From the NCBI GenBank assembly GCA_018000295.1, contig JAGNKE010000016.1, positions 1 through 62,512 of the forward strand: a stretch of DNA of 62,512 nt. The letters are read 5' to 3'. Below are positions 1 to 8,344 of this stretch, one piece after another (positions within the stretch are counted from its first letter, which is position 1; each line of letters opens with the position of its first letter). The position numbers and the translations under genes were made by a program. The DNA is from Alphaproteobacteria bacterium (lineage in GTDB: Bacteria > Pseudomonadota > Alphaproteobacteria > Micavibrionales > Micavibrionaceae). Under the pieces are notes generated by a model. The model had not been told where the DNA came from. It was given only the letters and a program-made list of their open reading frames with translations, and ran no database searches.

Positions 1-143
1 AGGAAGGCTCCGACAAACTGACAGTCGCCGACCAGAACGAGGAAGGCGCGAACCTTCTGGCTCTGCAAACCCGCCAGACACTGGGCGTCACCTCCCTGGC
101 ACTGGCCTCCCAGTCCCAGCAGGCCGTCCTGAGATTGTTCTAA
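1..143 (+). CDS. Flagellin, C-terminal end (5' partial)
   Basis: The window opens inside a flagellin gene; about 46 codons remain, in the frame starting at base 3, ending with TAA at 141-143. The visible end (LLALQTRQTLGVTS ... VLRLF) is the conserved C-terminal D0 helix that pairs with the N-terminal helix to form the inner tube of the filament. The flagellin regulators flbT and flaF follow on the same strand, the usual alphaproteobacterial arrangement, and an intrinsic terminator comes directly after the stop. Which flagellin paralogue this is cannot be told from the fragment. Confidence 0.93.
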   Translation, partial: EGSDKLTVADQNEEGANLLALQTRQTLGVTSLALASQSQQAVLRLF

Positions 144-165
144 TTCTTACGATATACCCTCTACC

Positions 166-202
166 AAAAGCCGGCGGAAGAAATCCGCCGGCTTTTTCTT
201 TT
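166..202 (+). terminator. Intrinsic terminator of the flagellin gene
   Basis: A perfect 13-bp inverted repeat (AAAAGCCGGCGGA at 166-178 and its complement at 184-196) encloses a 5-base loop and runs into a T-rich tract. It separates the flagellin transcript from flbT-flaF. Confidence 0.92.
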
Positions 203-346
203 AGGCTTTATTTGTGCTTTATTTCTGTGGGCGGTTCTTTCTTTTTTCCGGGATAACCATTTATCAAGAAAATTCTGCTATGTTAGAGTGAGCACTCTGA
301 GTAAAGGCAGGATGCTTTTCTTTTTTTATAGAAGTGGAAGAATTCC

Positions 347-742
347 ATGGCGCTGGTTATTGATCTAAAACCGAACGAAAAAATACTGATCGGCGAGGCC
401 GTCATTACCAACGGCACTCAACGGGCGCGGTTCCAGATCGCCGGAGATGCCCCTATTCTGCGTGAAAAAGACGTTATGAAGGAAGAAGAGGCCGACACGC
501 CATGCAAGCGAATCTATTTTCTCGTCCAGTGTATGTATCTTGCGCGAACGCCGCGGGATTATCACAAAAAGTATTTCGATATGGTCAGCGAGATTCAGAA
601 TGCTTCGCCTTCCTGCGCCTTTTTCTTCATGCAGATCAACGACCACATTATTTCGGACTCTTACTATAAGGCTCTGAAAGTGTCGCGGCAACTGATTGAC
701 CATGAGAGGGAACTCGTAAGCAATGCGCTCAAAAAACAATAA
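347..742 (+). CDS. flbT: FlbT, flagellin mRNA translation regulator
   Basis: FlbT is a small cytoplasmic protein that acts on the 5' end of flagellin mRNA and couples filament synthesis to hook-basal body assembly in Alphaproteobacteria. The 131-residue product has the family's features: an N-terminal segment with LKPNEKILI, a central YFLVQCMYLA block, and a DHIISDSYYKALKV stretch near residue 100. A GGAAG Shine-Dalgarno motif lies just ahead of the ATG at 347. The gene overlaps flaF by 20 bases, so the two are probably translationally coupled. FlbT and FlaF act in opposite directions on flagellin expression in Caulobacter (family knowledge). Confidence 0.93.
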   Translation: MALVIDLKPNEKILIGEAVITNGTQRARFQIAGDAPILREKDVMKEEEADTPCKRIYFLVQCMYLARTPRDYHKKYFDMVSEIQNASPSCAFFFMQINDHIISDSYYKALKVSRQLIDHERELVSNALKKQ

Positions 743-1190
743 CCCCTATGCCCAGGCGGCGGGCGCCTATGATAACAACGCCCAGCAAAATACCCCTGAC
801 CAGCGTGAGCTTGAGGGGCGTGTATTGCTGAAATCGGCGCGGATGATGCAGGATCTGATGCGCGAGTGGGACAGCCGCACGGCGGAGGTGCTGGAGGCGA
901 CCCTGCTCTATAATCGGCAGATCTGGATGCTGTTTTACGACACGGCGATGGGAAATCCCGAAGGCAATCGGCCCAACGATTTGCGGAGCAATATCATTAA
1001 CCTCGCCAATTTCATTTTCAAGCGGGAGCTTGAGATTCTCTCCAACCCGCAGAAGGACAAGCTCAACGTCCTGATCAACATCAACAAGGAAGTGGCCGCC
1101 GGGCTACTGACCGGGCAGAAGGCCGCAGCGGCGCAGGCCGCTCAGTCTCCTGCCCCCGCGGCGGGGAGTTCGACGAATATTGAGGGTTGA
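723..1190 (+). CDS. flaF: FlaF, flagellin synthesis activator
   Basis: The 155-residue protein carries the FlaF core: an N-terminal YAQAAGAYD segment, the helix LLKSARMMQDLM, and the block YNRQIWMLFYDTAM near residues 62-75, followed by a segment that ends in NINKEVAAGLL. A low-complexity Ala/Gln/Pro tail follows from about residue 130 and makes it longer than the usual roughly 115-residue FlaF. FlaF helps flagellin secretion and translation and acts against FlbT in Caulobacter. The start overlaps the end of flbT. Confidence 0.93.
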   Translation: MRSKNNNPYAQAAGAYDNNAQQNTPDQRELEGRVLLKSARMMQDLMREWDSRTAEVLEATLLYNRQIWMLFYDTAMGNPEGNRPNDLRSNIINLANFIFKRELEILSNPQKDKLNVLININKEVAAGLLTGQKAAAAQAAQSPAPAAGSSTNIEG

Positions 1191-1261
1191 TGGGGGCGGC
1201 GCCTACGCCTAAAGGAAATCAATTTTCTCGACATCTGAAGTATTCGGCATTATTTTTACTC

Positions 1262-1471
1262 CTAATTCTGCGGAGGATGGGACATCCAAACTGGCGCTGG
1301 TTCAAAGGGTGGCATGTTGAAAGAGCAATATTTCCCATCTGAAACCCAGCATATCCATAGTCCTATCTTATGGTTGGCAAATGCCCACCCAAAAACCAGA
1401 ATCACAGCCCCCAAAAAGAGGATCAAATACGTCCCTTTTCTTTTGGTTTTTTTTGGAATGTCTTCGCTCAC
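1262..1471 (-). CDS. Small single-pass membrane protein, function unknown
   Basis: The reading frame encodes 69 residues from a GTG start, with a GAGGA Shine-Dalgarno motif about 9 bases upstream on the minus strand. It has a Lys-rich N-terminus (KKTKRKG), one membrane segment at about residues 15-33, and a Pro-rich C-terminus with two Cys. The layout (positive inside, one helix) and the good ribosome-binding site support a real gene, but no family is recognised. An overlapping plus-strand frame of similar size has no comparable start region. Confidence 0.5.
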   Translation of the reverse strand: MSEDIPKKTKRKGTYLILFLGAVILVFGWAFANHKIGLWICWVSDGKYCSFNMPPFEPAPVWMSHPPQN

Positions 1472-1582
1472 AGTAATAAATCCTCATACCCTTGTTATAC
1501 AGATCGTGACTGCGTTATCAGACCCCTGACCGGGGATCCATAAAAATTCCGCCGCTGCATTTGAAGATATTTTAGACATAAA

Positions 1583-1608
1583 AAAAGCGCACCGTTCGTT
1601 GCGCTTTT
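1583..1608. terminator. Terminator hairpin downstream of flaG-like gene
   Basis: A perfect 9-bp inverted repeat (AAAAGCGCA / TGCGCTTTT) with an 8-base loop has A and T tracts on both sides, so it can work in both directions. On the minus strand it lies immediately downstream of the flaG-like gene. Confidence 0.82.
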
Positions 1609-1630
1609 AGCTTAGCAAATATTTTACAAC

Positions 1631-2158
1631 TTAAGCCAGAACGCTGACCTTCGCCGTCCCGGCGCTTTGACCGCCGGCGCTGAAGGCGGCCGTGGCGATC
1701 TGCGGCGGGGCCGAGCTGTTGGCCGGGGGCGCAGAGGTCACATCCTGCACCGTGATAATGTCGGCGGATGCGGATTTGCCGGGGATACGGGAGCGCGAGG
1801 GCTGAGCCGTGGTCTCGCGACCTTCGGGCGTCACCGCCTCTTCTACTTCTACGGGTTCGGAAGACTGCTGCTGACGCAGGCTCTGCAGGCGGCGAACTTC
1901 CAGGCTTTCCTCGGAGGGAAACTGGCGGACAACGTCGCCGGTGCTGGAATCGCGAATTTGAAGCACCGCCTTGTTGTAATTCAAATCCAGATGAATATAG
2001 GGGCTGATGTAGGGAACCTGCGGGGCGTCACGTAGAGGCTCGGCCGCCTCCTGCACCCGTGCGGGGTTTGCGGATTGGGCGCGCTGCGTACTCGCCTGAT
2101 CCGCCGTCGCCCGGAGGACCGCTGAGCTTGATACCGATGAATTGACCGCTTCTATCAT
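1631..2158 (-). CDS. FlaG-like flagellar protein
   Basis: The 175-residue product has a Ser/Ala/Gln-rich N-terminus and a central block at about residues 52-92 (ISPYIHLDLNYNKAVLQI ... GDVVRQFPSEE) that matches the FlaG pattern of a hydrophobic strand followed by STGDVVRQFP. FlaG influences filament length and is exported or cytoplasmic depending on the species. The C-terminal half (residues 95-175) is Ala/Pro/Ser-rich and probably disordered, making the protein longer than typical FlaG. It is transcribed away from fliF and ends in a terminator. No clear Shine-Dalgarno motif is seen before the ATG. Confidence 0.7.
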   Translation of the reverse strand: MIEAVNSSVSSSAVLRATADQASTQRAQSANPARVQEAAEPLRDAPQVPYISPYIHLDLNYNKAVLQIRDSSTGDVVRQFPSEESLEVRRLQSLRQQQSSEPVEVEEAVTPEGRETTAQPSRSRIPGKSASADIITVQDVTSAPPANSSAPPQIATAAFSAGGQSAGTAKVSVLA

Positions 2159-2757
2159 GTCATTTCAGTCGTTGAGCGTTTTGCACCTATCGTATGGCCG
2201 TTTCGCCTTTTAAACTTTAGACGTAATCCAGACATACTAACCTATCATCATATTACGGGAAAAAATGCAAAATGTCAATGAAAACAGAAGTAACCATCCT
2301 CCATTTTCTATCAGCGCAGTGCGCTTATTTTATGATTTTTACAATCATCAGGTGATTTGCTTTTAATAAATGTATTAATTATTTATTAATATAGTGGATA
2401 ATGATAAAGTAATTACTTCAGCAAGCATAGAAACCTTCTTTCCTCCACATAAAAAACTCTCTGGTTTTCCAACTTCCGTCCTCACTCACTCCCTTTATTA
2501 TTTCCAATAATCCTATCGAGGCCAAGTAATCGGTGGGCCTGCCCTCATCCCGACCGTTTCTTTTTTCATAAACTTGCTTTTTGATTCGCTGTTTTTGAAA
2601 ATTACCCGAAAGAGCCGCTTTGATATTTGCCAGAATTAAAATTCTCAAGTAGTTTAGATTGACTGCAATCGCCTTCGGTTGCAGACATTGTCTGTTTGTA
2701 CTGCTCCCCCACCCTTCCCCGGGGCTCGAGCGTGCGGGCATCAAGAGGTTTGCGATC
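2159..2757. promoter_or_regulatory. 599-base intergenic region ahead of fliF and flaG-like gene
   Basis: This AT-rich divergent region separates the flaG-like gene (minus) from fliF (plus). No convincing gene is seen. It contains clustered TTAA motifs around 2363-2389, including a perfect CtrA-type box listed separately, and a small hairpin CTGCAA / TTGCAG at 2663-2684 about 75 bases before the fliF start. It probably holds the promoters for both flanking flagellar genes. Confidence 0.6.
2375..2389. promoter_or_regulatory. CtrA-type binding box (TTAA-N7-TTAA)
   Basis: TTAA at 2375-2378 and TTAA at 2386-2389 are separated by exactly seven bases, the consensus for the cell-cycle regulator CtrA. 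A third TTAA at 2363-2366 lies eight bases upstream of the first. CtrA controls the fliF operon in Caulobacter, and a ctrA gene lies in this window at 20977. The region is AT-rich, so a chance match is possible. Confidence 0.55.
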
Positions 2758-4425
2758 GTGAACAGTTTTCTGGATACATTAAGACAGCTCGGGCCGGCGC
2801 GGCTTTTAATGATGTCGGCCATAGTGCTTGGCCTTCTGGTCTTTTTCGTGTTTATCTCCCTGCGCGTGTCCTCGCCGGACATGAAGCTTTTGTATGCCGA
2901 TCTGTCGGTCACGGATTCCGGGGCGGTGGCCGCGAAGCTTGAGGAACTTCAGATTCCTTATGATATGTCTTCGGACGGATCGCGGATTTCCGTTCCCGGC
3001 GACGATGTCGGGCGGGCGCGGATGCTTCTGGCCGAGGAAGGGCTGCCGAACGGCGGGTCCATGGGTTATGAGATTTTCGATAAACAGTCCGCCTTTGGGA
3101 CGACGAATCTCGTGCAGAATATCAATCAGGTCCGCGCCCTTGAGGGCGAACTGGCGCGCACGATCAGCGAGATGGATAATGTCCGCAGCGCCCGTGTGCA
3201 TATCGTCTTGCCCGAGCGTGAGCTTTTCCGGCGCGAAAACCGGGAAGCTTCGGCCAGCGTCTTCATCAACATTCCGGCGGGGATCGTGCTTGCCCGCACA
3301 CAGATCGCCTCTATCCAATCGCTGGTGGCGTCTTCGGTTTCCAACCTTAAGGCGTCAAGCGTATCGGTTATCGACAGCAACGGGAACCTGCTGGCCAAGG
3401 GCGGAAACGAGGACACCGATCTTGTCACCCTTGAGGCCGAGGACCGCCGCCGGAGTTTCGAGGCCAATCTGGTCAGTAAGATCGAGGAGCAGGTCAGCCG
3501 CGTGGTTGGGCCGGGCAAGGTTACGGCGATTGTGACCGCCGATATCAATTACGACCAGATCAGCATGAACGAGGAGAGCTACAACCCGGAGGGGCAGGTT
3601 CTGCGCTCCTCTCAGGTTACCGAGGAGAGCAGCACCGAGCGCGAAGCGCCGGGCGATGAGGTTTCGGTTGAAAACAATCTGCCGGGACAGAATTCCGGTC
3701 TTCTGCTTGGCGAAGAGCCTTCCGCACAGAGCAACAAGACGGAGGAAGTCACCAATTACGAGATCAGCAAGACCGTCAAAAATGTCGTCCGGCAGGTGGG
3801 TGAAATCAAGAAACTCTCCGTTTCCGTTCTGGTCGATGGCAGCTACACTACCGATGAGGAAGGGAAAAAAACCTATGCGCCTCGGCCGCAGGAAGAGCTT
3901 GACGCGATCACGTCTCTCGTGAAGTCCGCCGTTGGCATCGACGAGGACCGCGGCGATACGATTCAGGTCAGCAACCTGCAGTTCGCGGAAATCGACACGG
4001 CCGAGGAAATCGTGGATGACCGCTACCTGTTCGGGTTCGAAAAGAGCGATCTTATTGATGCGGCGGAGGTCATTACTGTGGGCGTGATGATGATCCTTGT
4101 CGTGCTGCTTGTCCTGCAGCCGATGGTCAGCCGCCTGCTGGCAACCGAGGGCGGCGGCGGCTCGCCGAGCGGCGGGGCGCGGCGCGTCGAGCCGGATATG
4201 ATCGCCGCCATGCCGTCCAATCCTGCTTTGGCCGCGCCGAGCGGGGGCGGAGGGAGCATGAGCGAACCTGCGTTTGCCAAGCAGGCCGAAGAGTCCCTTG
4301 TTGATATTCAGGGCGTTGAGGGGAAGGTCAAAGCTTCCACCTTGAAAAAAGTTGAGGAAATCGTCGATAATTACCCGACCGAAACCGTTTCCGTCATCCG
4401 CAGCTGGATGACGCAAGAGAGTTAA
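2758..4425 (+). CDS. fliF: FliF, flagellar MS-ring protein
   Basis: FliF forms the inner-membrane MS ring that seats the export gate and the C ring. The 555-residue product has TM1 at about residues 14-36, a YscJ/FliF ring-building domain (GLPNGGSMGYEIFD and VRSARVHIVLPERELF motifs), a long periplasmic region, TM2 near residues 440-460, and a C-terminal tail (VEEIVDNYPTETVSVIRSWM) that binds FliG. I place the start at GTG 2758, which has an AAGAGG motif nine bases upstream; the open frame extends 33 codons further back to an ATG, but that extension is Pro/Cys-rich and unlike FliF. It leads the operon fliF-fliG-fliH-fliN-motA. Confidence 0.96.
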   Translation: MNSFLDTLRQLGPARLLMMSAIVLGLLVFFVFISLRVSSPDMKLLYADLSVTDSGAVAAKLEELQIPYDMSSDGSRISVPGDDVGRARMLLAEEGLPNGGSMGYEIFDKQSAFGTTNLVQNINQVRALEGELARTISEMDNVRSARVHIVLPERELFRRENREASASVFINIPAGIVLARTQIASIQSLVASSVSNLKASSVSVIDSNGNLLAKGGNEDTDLVTLEAEDRRRSFEANLVSKIEEQVSRVVGPGKVTAIVTADINYDQISMNEESYNPEGQVLRSSQVTEESSTEREAPGDEVSVENNLPGQNSGLLLGEEPSAQSNKTEEVTNYEISKTVKNVVRQVGEIKKLSVSVLVDGSYTTDEEGKKTYAPRPQEELDAITSLVKSAVGIDEDRGDTIQVSNLQFAEIDTAEEIVDDRYLFGFEKSDLIDAAEVITVGVMMILVVLLVLQPMVSRLLATEGGGGSPSGGARRVEPDMIAAMPSNPALAAPSGGGGSMSEPAFAKQAEESLVDIQGVEGKVKASTLKKVEEIVDNYPTETVSVIRSWMTQES

Positions 4426-4434
4426 GAGGCTTGT

Positions 4435-5454
4435 ATGCGCGTCCGTGACGATTACCGCTCTCTCTCCGGCCCGGAAAAAGCCGCTATCCTTATTCTTTCC
4501 CTGAGCGAGGAGCAGTCCTCGAAGCTTTTTGGCATGATGGACGATGAGGAGATTCTGGAACTCTCGCAGATCATTTCCACTCTGGGGCGGATCAGCCCCG
4601 GTGTGATTGAGCGCCTGTTCATCGATTTTGCCGAGCAGATGAGTTCAACCAATGCGGTTGTCGGCTCCCATGACAGCACTGAGCGGCTTCTGCTGAAATC
4701 CGGGATGAATCAGGATAAAATCGACTCCATTATGGAGGAGATCCGCGGTCCGGCAGGGCGGACGATGTGGGAAAAACTGGGCAACGTCAACGAGGAAGTG
4801 CTGGCCAACTTTCTGCAGAAGGAATATCCGCAAACCGTTGCGGTCGTGCTTTCAAAAATTTCCACTGACCATGCCGCCCGTGTTCTGGGGCAGTTTCCCG
4901 ACAGTTTTGCCATCGAGGTTATCCAGCGGATGCTGCGGATGGAGACGGTTCAAAAGGAAATTCTCGATGAGGTCGAGAAAACTCTGCGGAAGGAGTTCAT
5001 GTCCAACCTCGCCCGCACGCAGCGGCGTGACAGTCATGAAGTTGTGGCGGAAATCTTCAATAGCCTTGAGCGCTCGGTTGAATCCCGTTTTATGGAAGAG
5101 CTGGAGCGCATGGTTCCCGATTCCGCTGAAAAGATCCGCAGCCTGATGTTCACGTTCGAGGATCTGGGCAAACTCGATCCGGCGTCCGTGCAGACCCTCA
5201 TCCGCGCTGCCGACAAGGAAAAACTTCCGACCGCCCTCAAGGGTGCCACCGAGACGATGCGCGACCTGTTCTTCTCCAATATGTCCGAGCGCGCCGCCAA
5301 GATCATGAAAGAAGACATGGCCGCAATGGGGCCGGTCCGCCTCAAGGATGTCGAGGAGGCACAGCAGTATATCGTCAACGTGGCCAAGGATCTGGAGGCC
5401 CGGGGCGAAATCGTGATCGCCAGCGGCAGCACGGAAGACGAGATGATATTCTAA
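4435..5454 (+). CDS. fliG: FliG, flagellar motor switch protein
   Basis: FliG is the C-ring protein that contacts the stator and generates torque. The 339-residue protein has the N-terminal FliF-binding domain ([17 protein letters not shown], residues 9-25), the middle domain with the [16 protein letters not shown] motif near residues 127-142, and the C-terminal charged motor domain including [11 protein letters not shown] and [14 protein letters not shown]. It starts nine bases after the fliF stop with an AAGAGG ribosome-binding site. Confidence 0.97.
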   Translation: MRVRDDYRSLSGPEKAAILILSLSEEQSSKLFGMMDDEEILELSQIISTLGRISPGVIERLFIDFAEQMSSTNAVVGSHDSTERLLLKSGMNQDKIDSIMEEIRGPAGRTMWEKLGNVNEEVLANFLQKEYPQTVAVVLSKISTDHAARVLGQFPDSFAIEVIQRMLRMETVQKEILDEVEKTLRKEFMSNLARTQRRDSHEVVAEIFNSLERSVESRFMEELERMVPDSAEKIRSLMFTFEDLGKLDPASVQTLIRAADKEKLPTALKGATETMRDLFFSNMSERAAKIMKEDMAAMGPVRLKDVEEAQQYIVNVAKDLEARGEIVIASGSTEDEMIF

Positions 5455-5489
5455 GCTGTGTATACCTGTTTTACTATAGAGCGAGCCCG

Positions 5490-6296
5490 ATGACCAACCG
5501 CAAGGGACAGCCTTTTTTCTTCGACCAGAACGTCTTCGACGAAGTTGGGCGGATGACCTCCAAGAACAAGGGGCCGCCGCTGGAGTTCACCGCTCCCGAT
5601 CTTGAAAAGGCAAAAGCCGAAGCCTACGAACAGGGGCGGAAGGCGGGTTTTGCGGAAGGACAGGCGGGACTGACGAAGCAGGTTCTCGCCCTCGTCCAGA
5701 ATATCCGGCAGAATTCGAGCCTGCTATTTGCTGCGGAGGATGAGCGGAAGGCTCTTTATGAAGCCGAAGCGCTGAACCTGACCTATTCCATCGTGCGTAA
5801 AATCTTTCCGCTTCTTTCCCGCCATTCGGGGATTGAGGATGTGCGGGAAAAACTGCGCGAGATTGTGGCCTCCGGGTTAAAGAGCAACACTCTTATTATC
5901 GAGGTTCCGGCGGCGCTTGCCGAAGAGACACGCACCTTCATGGCGCAGGAAAACATGACTCCGGAGACAGGGTTTCAGTTGAACGCGTCCCCTGCCCTGC
6001 GCGGCACCGAGTGTCGGCTAAGCTGGGCCGATGGCGGGGCGATCCACGACCCCAAAAATATTGCGCTGAAAATTTTTTCCATTCTGGAAGAGACTCTTGC
6101 GGCCCGCGGTATTACGGTCCATGATGAGGGGGAGATGTTTTTGGATTCCTTGCCGGACGATGCCCCTGCGCCGTCTGGTTTGCCTGTTTCGGATCAAGAG
6201 AAACCCGAAACGGCGAAAGCGAATGATGTCTCGGAGAAGGCTGCGCCCAAAAAACGCGGCGGCAAAAAGAAGAATGAGGATGCTGGAGAGAGCTGA
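5490..6296 (+). CDS. fliH: FliH-type flagellar export ATPase regulator (FlbE-like)
   Basis: The 268-residue protein has FliH features: a YEQGRKAGFAEGQAG helix with GxxxG spacing at about residues 46-60, and a C-terminal domain with VREKLREIVASGL and IEVPAALAEE that resembles the FliH/V-ATPase E family. It binds and restrains the export ATPase FliI and links it to FliN. The Lys-rich tail (about residues 245-268) is extra. Position between fliG and fliN matches Caulobacter flbE. The stop overlaps the fliN start by one base. Confidence 0.87.
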   Translation: MTNRKGQPFFFDQNVFDEVGRMTSKNKGPPLEFTAPDLEKAKAEAYEQGRKAGFAEGQAGLTKQVLALVQNIRQNSSLLFAAEDERKALYEAEALNLTYSIVRKIFPLLSRHSGIEDVREKLREIVASGLKSNTLIIEVPAALAEETRTFMAQENMTPETGFQLNASPALRGTECRLSWADGGAIHDPKNIALKIFSILEETLAARGITVHDEGEMFLDSLPDDAPAPSGLPVSDQEKPETAKANDVSEKAAPKKRGGKKKNEDAGES

Positions 6297-6691
6297 TGAG
6301 CGACGATAAAAAGGCCAGCCAGGACGATGTGGACAATATGTTCGGCGGCGGTCCGGCCAAGGCGGGCATGGCGTTGAACGAGATCGACGAGGCGCCCGAA
6401 CTCAAGGGCATGAACGAACAGGATTACGAAGTCGGACAGCCCATGGCCGGAGATGTCAGCGCCATTTATGACATTCCTGTTCAAATTTCGGCCGTTTTGG
6501 GGCGTTCGACCATGCAGGTCAGCCAGCTTCTGAAGCTCGGACGTGGCGCGGTGGTCGAACTTGACCGCAAGGTCGGAGAGGCGATTGATATTTATGTCAA
6601 TAACCGTCTGGTCGCCCGCGGCGAGGTTGTCGTCGTTGATGACAAGCTGGGCATTACGATGACTGAAATTGTCAAATCCGACCGCGGCTAG
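6296..6691 (+). CDS. fliN: FliN, flagellar motor switch protein
   Basis: The 131-residue protein consists of an acidic N-terminal leader (residues 1-55) and a C-terminal SpoA domain with the hallmark ISAVLGRSTMQVSQLLKLG and a GEAIDIYVNNRLVARGEVVVV strand pair. FliN forms the lower C ring, binds FliH and contributes to switching. The ATG overlaps the fliH stop (TGATG), and GGAGAG within the end of fliH provides the ribosome-binding site. Confidence 0.96.
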   Translation: MSDDKKASQDDVDNMFGGGPAKAGMALNEIDEAPELKGMNEQDYEVGQPMAGDVSAIYDIPVQISAVLGRSTMQVSQLLKLGRGAVVELDRKVGEAIDIYVNNRLVARGEVVVVDDKLGITMTEIVKSDRG

Positions 6692-6726
6692 AACAGCGCG
6701 TATCTTTTCCAACAACCGGAGACTTC

Positions 6727-7575
6727 ATGAGCGACGCCGCCGAAGCCGTATCAGCCCAGGACACCATCCCCATCCCGGTGGTGCGGGTTCCTGTTGCCGC
6801 CAAGCGGGCGGACCTTGCGACCGTGTTCGGTCTTTCTCTGACGCTGGCCCTTATTGTAGCTGCGATGATGTTTTCACGGAGCGAGGCCAGTTTTATTGAT
6901 ATACCCTCCATCCTGCTTGTCGTTTTCGGAACCTTGACGGCCACCTGCACAGCCTATACCACCGACGAACTCCGCAAGACGGGGAGCGTCGTTGCTGCCG
7001 CGTTTTTCCGTCCGGTGCGCGAACCCTCGCGTCTGGCGCAGAGCCTGATGGATATCGCCACGGTGGCGCGCAAGCGCGGGCTTTTGGCGCTCAGTGCCTA
7101 TGAGGGCGAGATGCGGAAGGAACCGTTTCTTGCCAAATCCTTCCAGCTTGTCGTGGATGGCTACAGCGCCGAGGATATCGACCGGATGCTGAAAATCGAG
7201 ATCGACAGTTTTATCGAGCGGCAAAAGCGTTCGTCGAGTGTGCTGCGGCGGGCGGCGGAAATCGCCCCGGCGATGGGTTTGATCGGGACGCTGGTCGGGC
7301 TTGTGCAGATGCTGGCCGATCTGGAGAACCCTGAGGCGATCGGTCCCGCGATGGCGGTCGCGCTGCTGACCACCTTTTACGGTGCGATCATGGGGAATAT
7401 CATTCTGGCGCCGATGGCGGTCAAGCTCGATAAACACACGGCGGACGAAGTGCAGATCATGAATCTGATCCTCAAGGCCTGCCGTTCGATTGTCAGCCAT
7501 GAGAACCCGCGCAGCTTGGAGATGGCGCTGAACGGGGAACTGGCTCCCTCGGATCAAATTCGTTATTTCGACTGA
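6727..7575 (+). CDS. MotA/TolQ/ExbB-type flagellar stator subunit
   Basis: MotA-family proteins form the ion-driven stator around MotB. The 282-residue protein has two N-terminal membrane helices (about 31-50 and 57-77), a cytoplasmic domain with RKRGLLALSAYE and PFLAKSFQLVVDG, and two C-terminal helices around APAMGLIGTLVGLVQML and AVALLTTFYGAIMGNIIL. This is the MotA/PomA layout. No MotB-like gene is seen anywhere in the window, so its partner must lie elsewhere. It sits inside the fliF operon, 35 bases after fliN, which suggests class II flagellar control. Confidence 0.88.
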   Translation: MSDAAEAVSAQDTIPIPVVRVPVAAKRADLATVFGLSLTLALIVAAMMFSRSEASFIDIPSILLVVFGTLTATCTAYTTDELRKTGSVVAAAFFRPVREPSRLAQSLMDIATVARKRGLLALSAYEGEMRKEPFLAKSFQLVVDGYSAEDIDRMLKIEIDSFIERQKRSSSVLRRAAEIAPAMGLIGTLVGLVQMLADLENPEAIGPAMAVALLTTFYGAIMGNIILAPMAVKLDKHTADEVQIMNLILKACRSIVSHENPRSLEMALNGELAPSDQIRYFD

Positions 7576-8264
7576 GTTTTTCCCGGTTCCAGGCGCAAAT
7601 CTCCCACCATCATCAGGCGTGGGCGATCCGAGCGCAAAGCACGGTGGACGAAGGCGCGGCGCCGATCGGTCTGAAGAATTTTTTTCAGCCATTTTCCAAA
7701 GGCACTGACATTCTTGTTGCGTACGCGCTGCTTCCAGATATCGCCGGGACGGAAGGCGTAGATCGGCGCGTTGGGCTTGCAGATTACCTTATGACCTTCG
7801 ACCTTCAGCACATCGTCATTACGCATAAACTCGGTGACCGGATCGTTGTAGCAGGTCATGAAACGGTCGAAATCCTGCATCACCCCATCGACATGAAACT
7901 CATGTGTGGTTTCATCCTCGGTATAGGTCTTGAGAATACGAATATGCGGGCGGGCGCCCGAATGATGGAAAAACTCCATATCGGTCAGGACGACATCGAG
8001 CGCGGCGAGAAGTTTTTTATCGGAGAGGGTTTCGCGGAAGTCGATGAGCTTTTGCCTGTCGGCGTATTTGATGAAAATCTCCGAATCGGTGAGTTGAAAA
8101 TGCTCGGCCATCGCATCCGCGAGCCCCTCGAAGTCGCCTTTCAGTCGCCGGGGATAGAGAATCACATTCGCAAAGTGGCCAAAATCGGTCTGCAGCAGGG
8201 CGCAAAGGTCGCCGACGACCTTTATTCCTTCGTAATCCGCTGGTATATAGTTTTTTTGTGCCAT
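7563..8264 (-). CDS. Hypothetical protein with an HxD motif (DUF1826-like?)
   Basis: The 233-residue protein is convergent with and overlaps the motA-like gene by 13 bases. A central segment (EFHVDGVMQDFDRFMTCYNDPVTEFMRNDDV) is reminiscent of DUF1826 proteins, where an HxD pair and a following strand suggest a metal-binding cupin or dioxygenase-like fold; this is a weak by-eye match. The C-terminus is rich in Arg/Lys. No Shine-Dalgarno motif precedes the ATG, but a TATACT hexamer ends eight bases upstream, so the mRNA may be leaderless. Confidence 0.72.
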   Translation of the reverse strand: MAQKNYIPADYEGIKVVGDLCALLQTDFGHFANVILYPRRLKGDFEGLADAMAEHFQLTDSEIFIKYADRQKLIDFRETLSDKKLLAALDVVLTDMEFFHHSGARPHIRILKTYTEDETTHEFHVDGVMQDFDRFMTCYNDPVTEFMRNDDVLKVEGHKVICKPNAPIYAFRPGDIWKQRVRNKNVSAFGKWLKKILQTDRRRAFVHRALRSDRPRLMMVGDLRLEPGKTQSK

Positions 8265-8344
8265 ATGTATATAGTATAGCGGTGAACGTCTTTATTTACC
8301 GTAAAATTATGGTTATGTCTAATTAGTTTGAGGGTTCACTTACT

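Noticed and set aside
2418..2912. A 164-residue minus-strand frame upstream of and into fliF
   Set aside because: It overlaps the fliF start, has no recognisable motif and no good ribosome-binding site; composition follows the complement of coding and AT-rich DNA.
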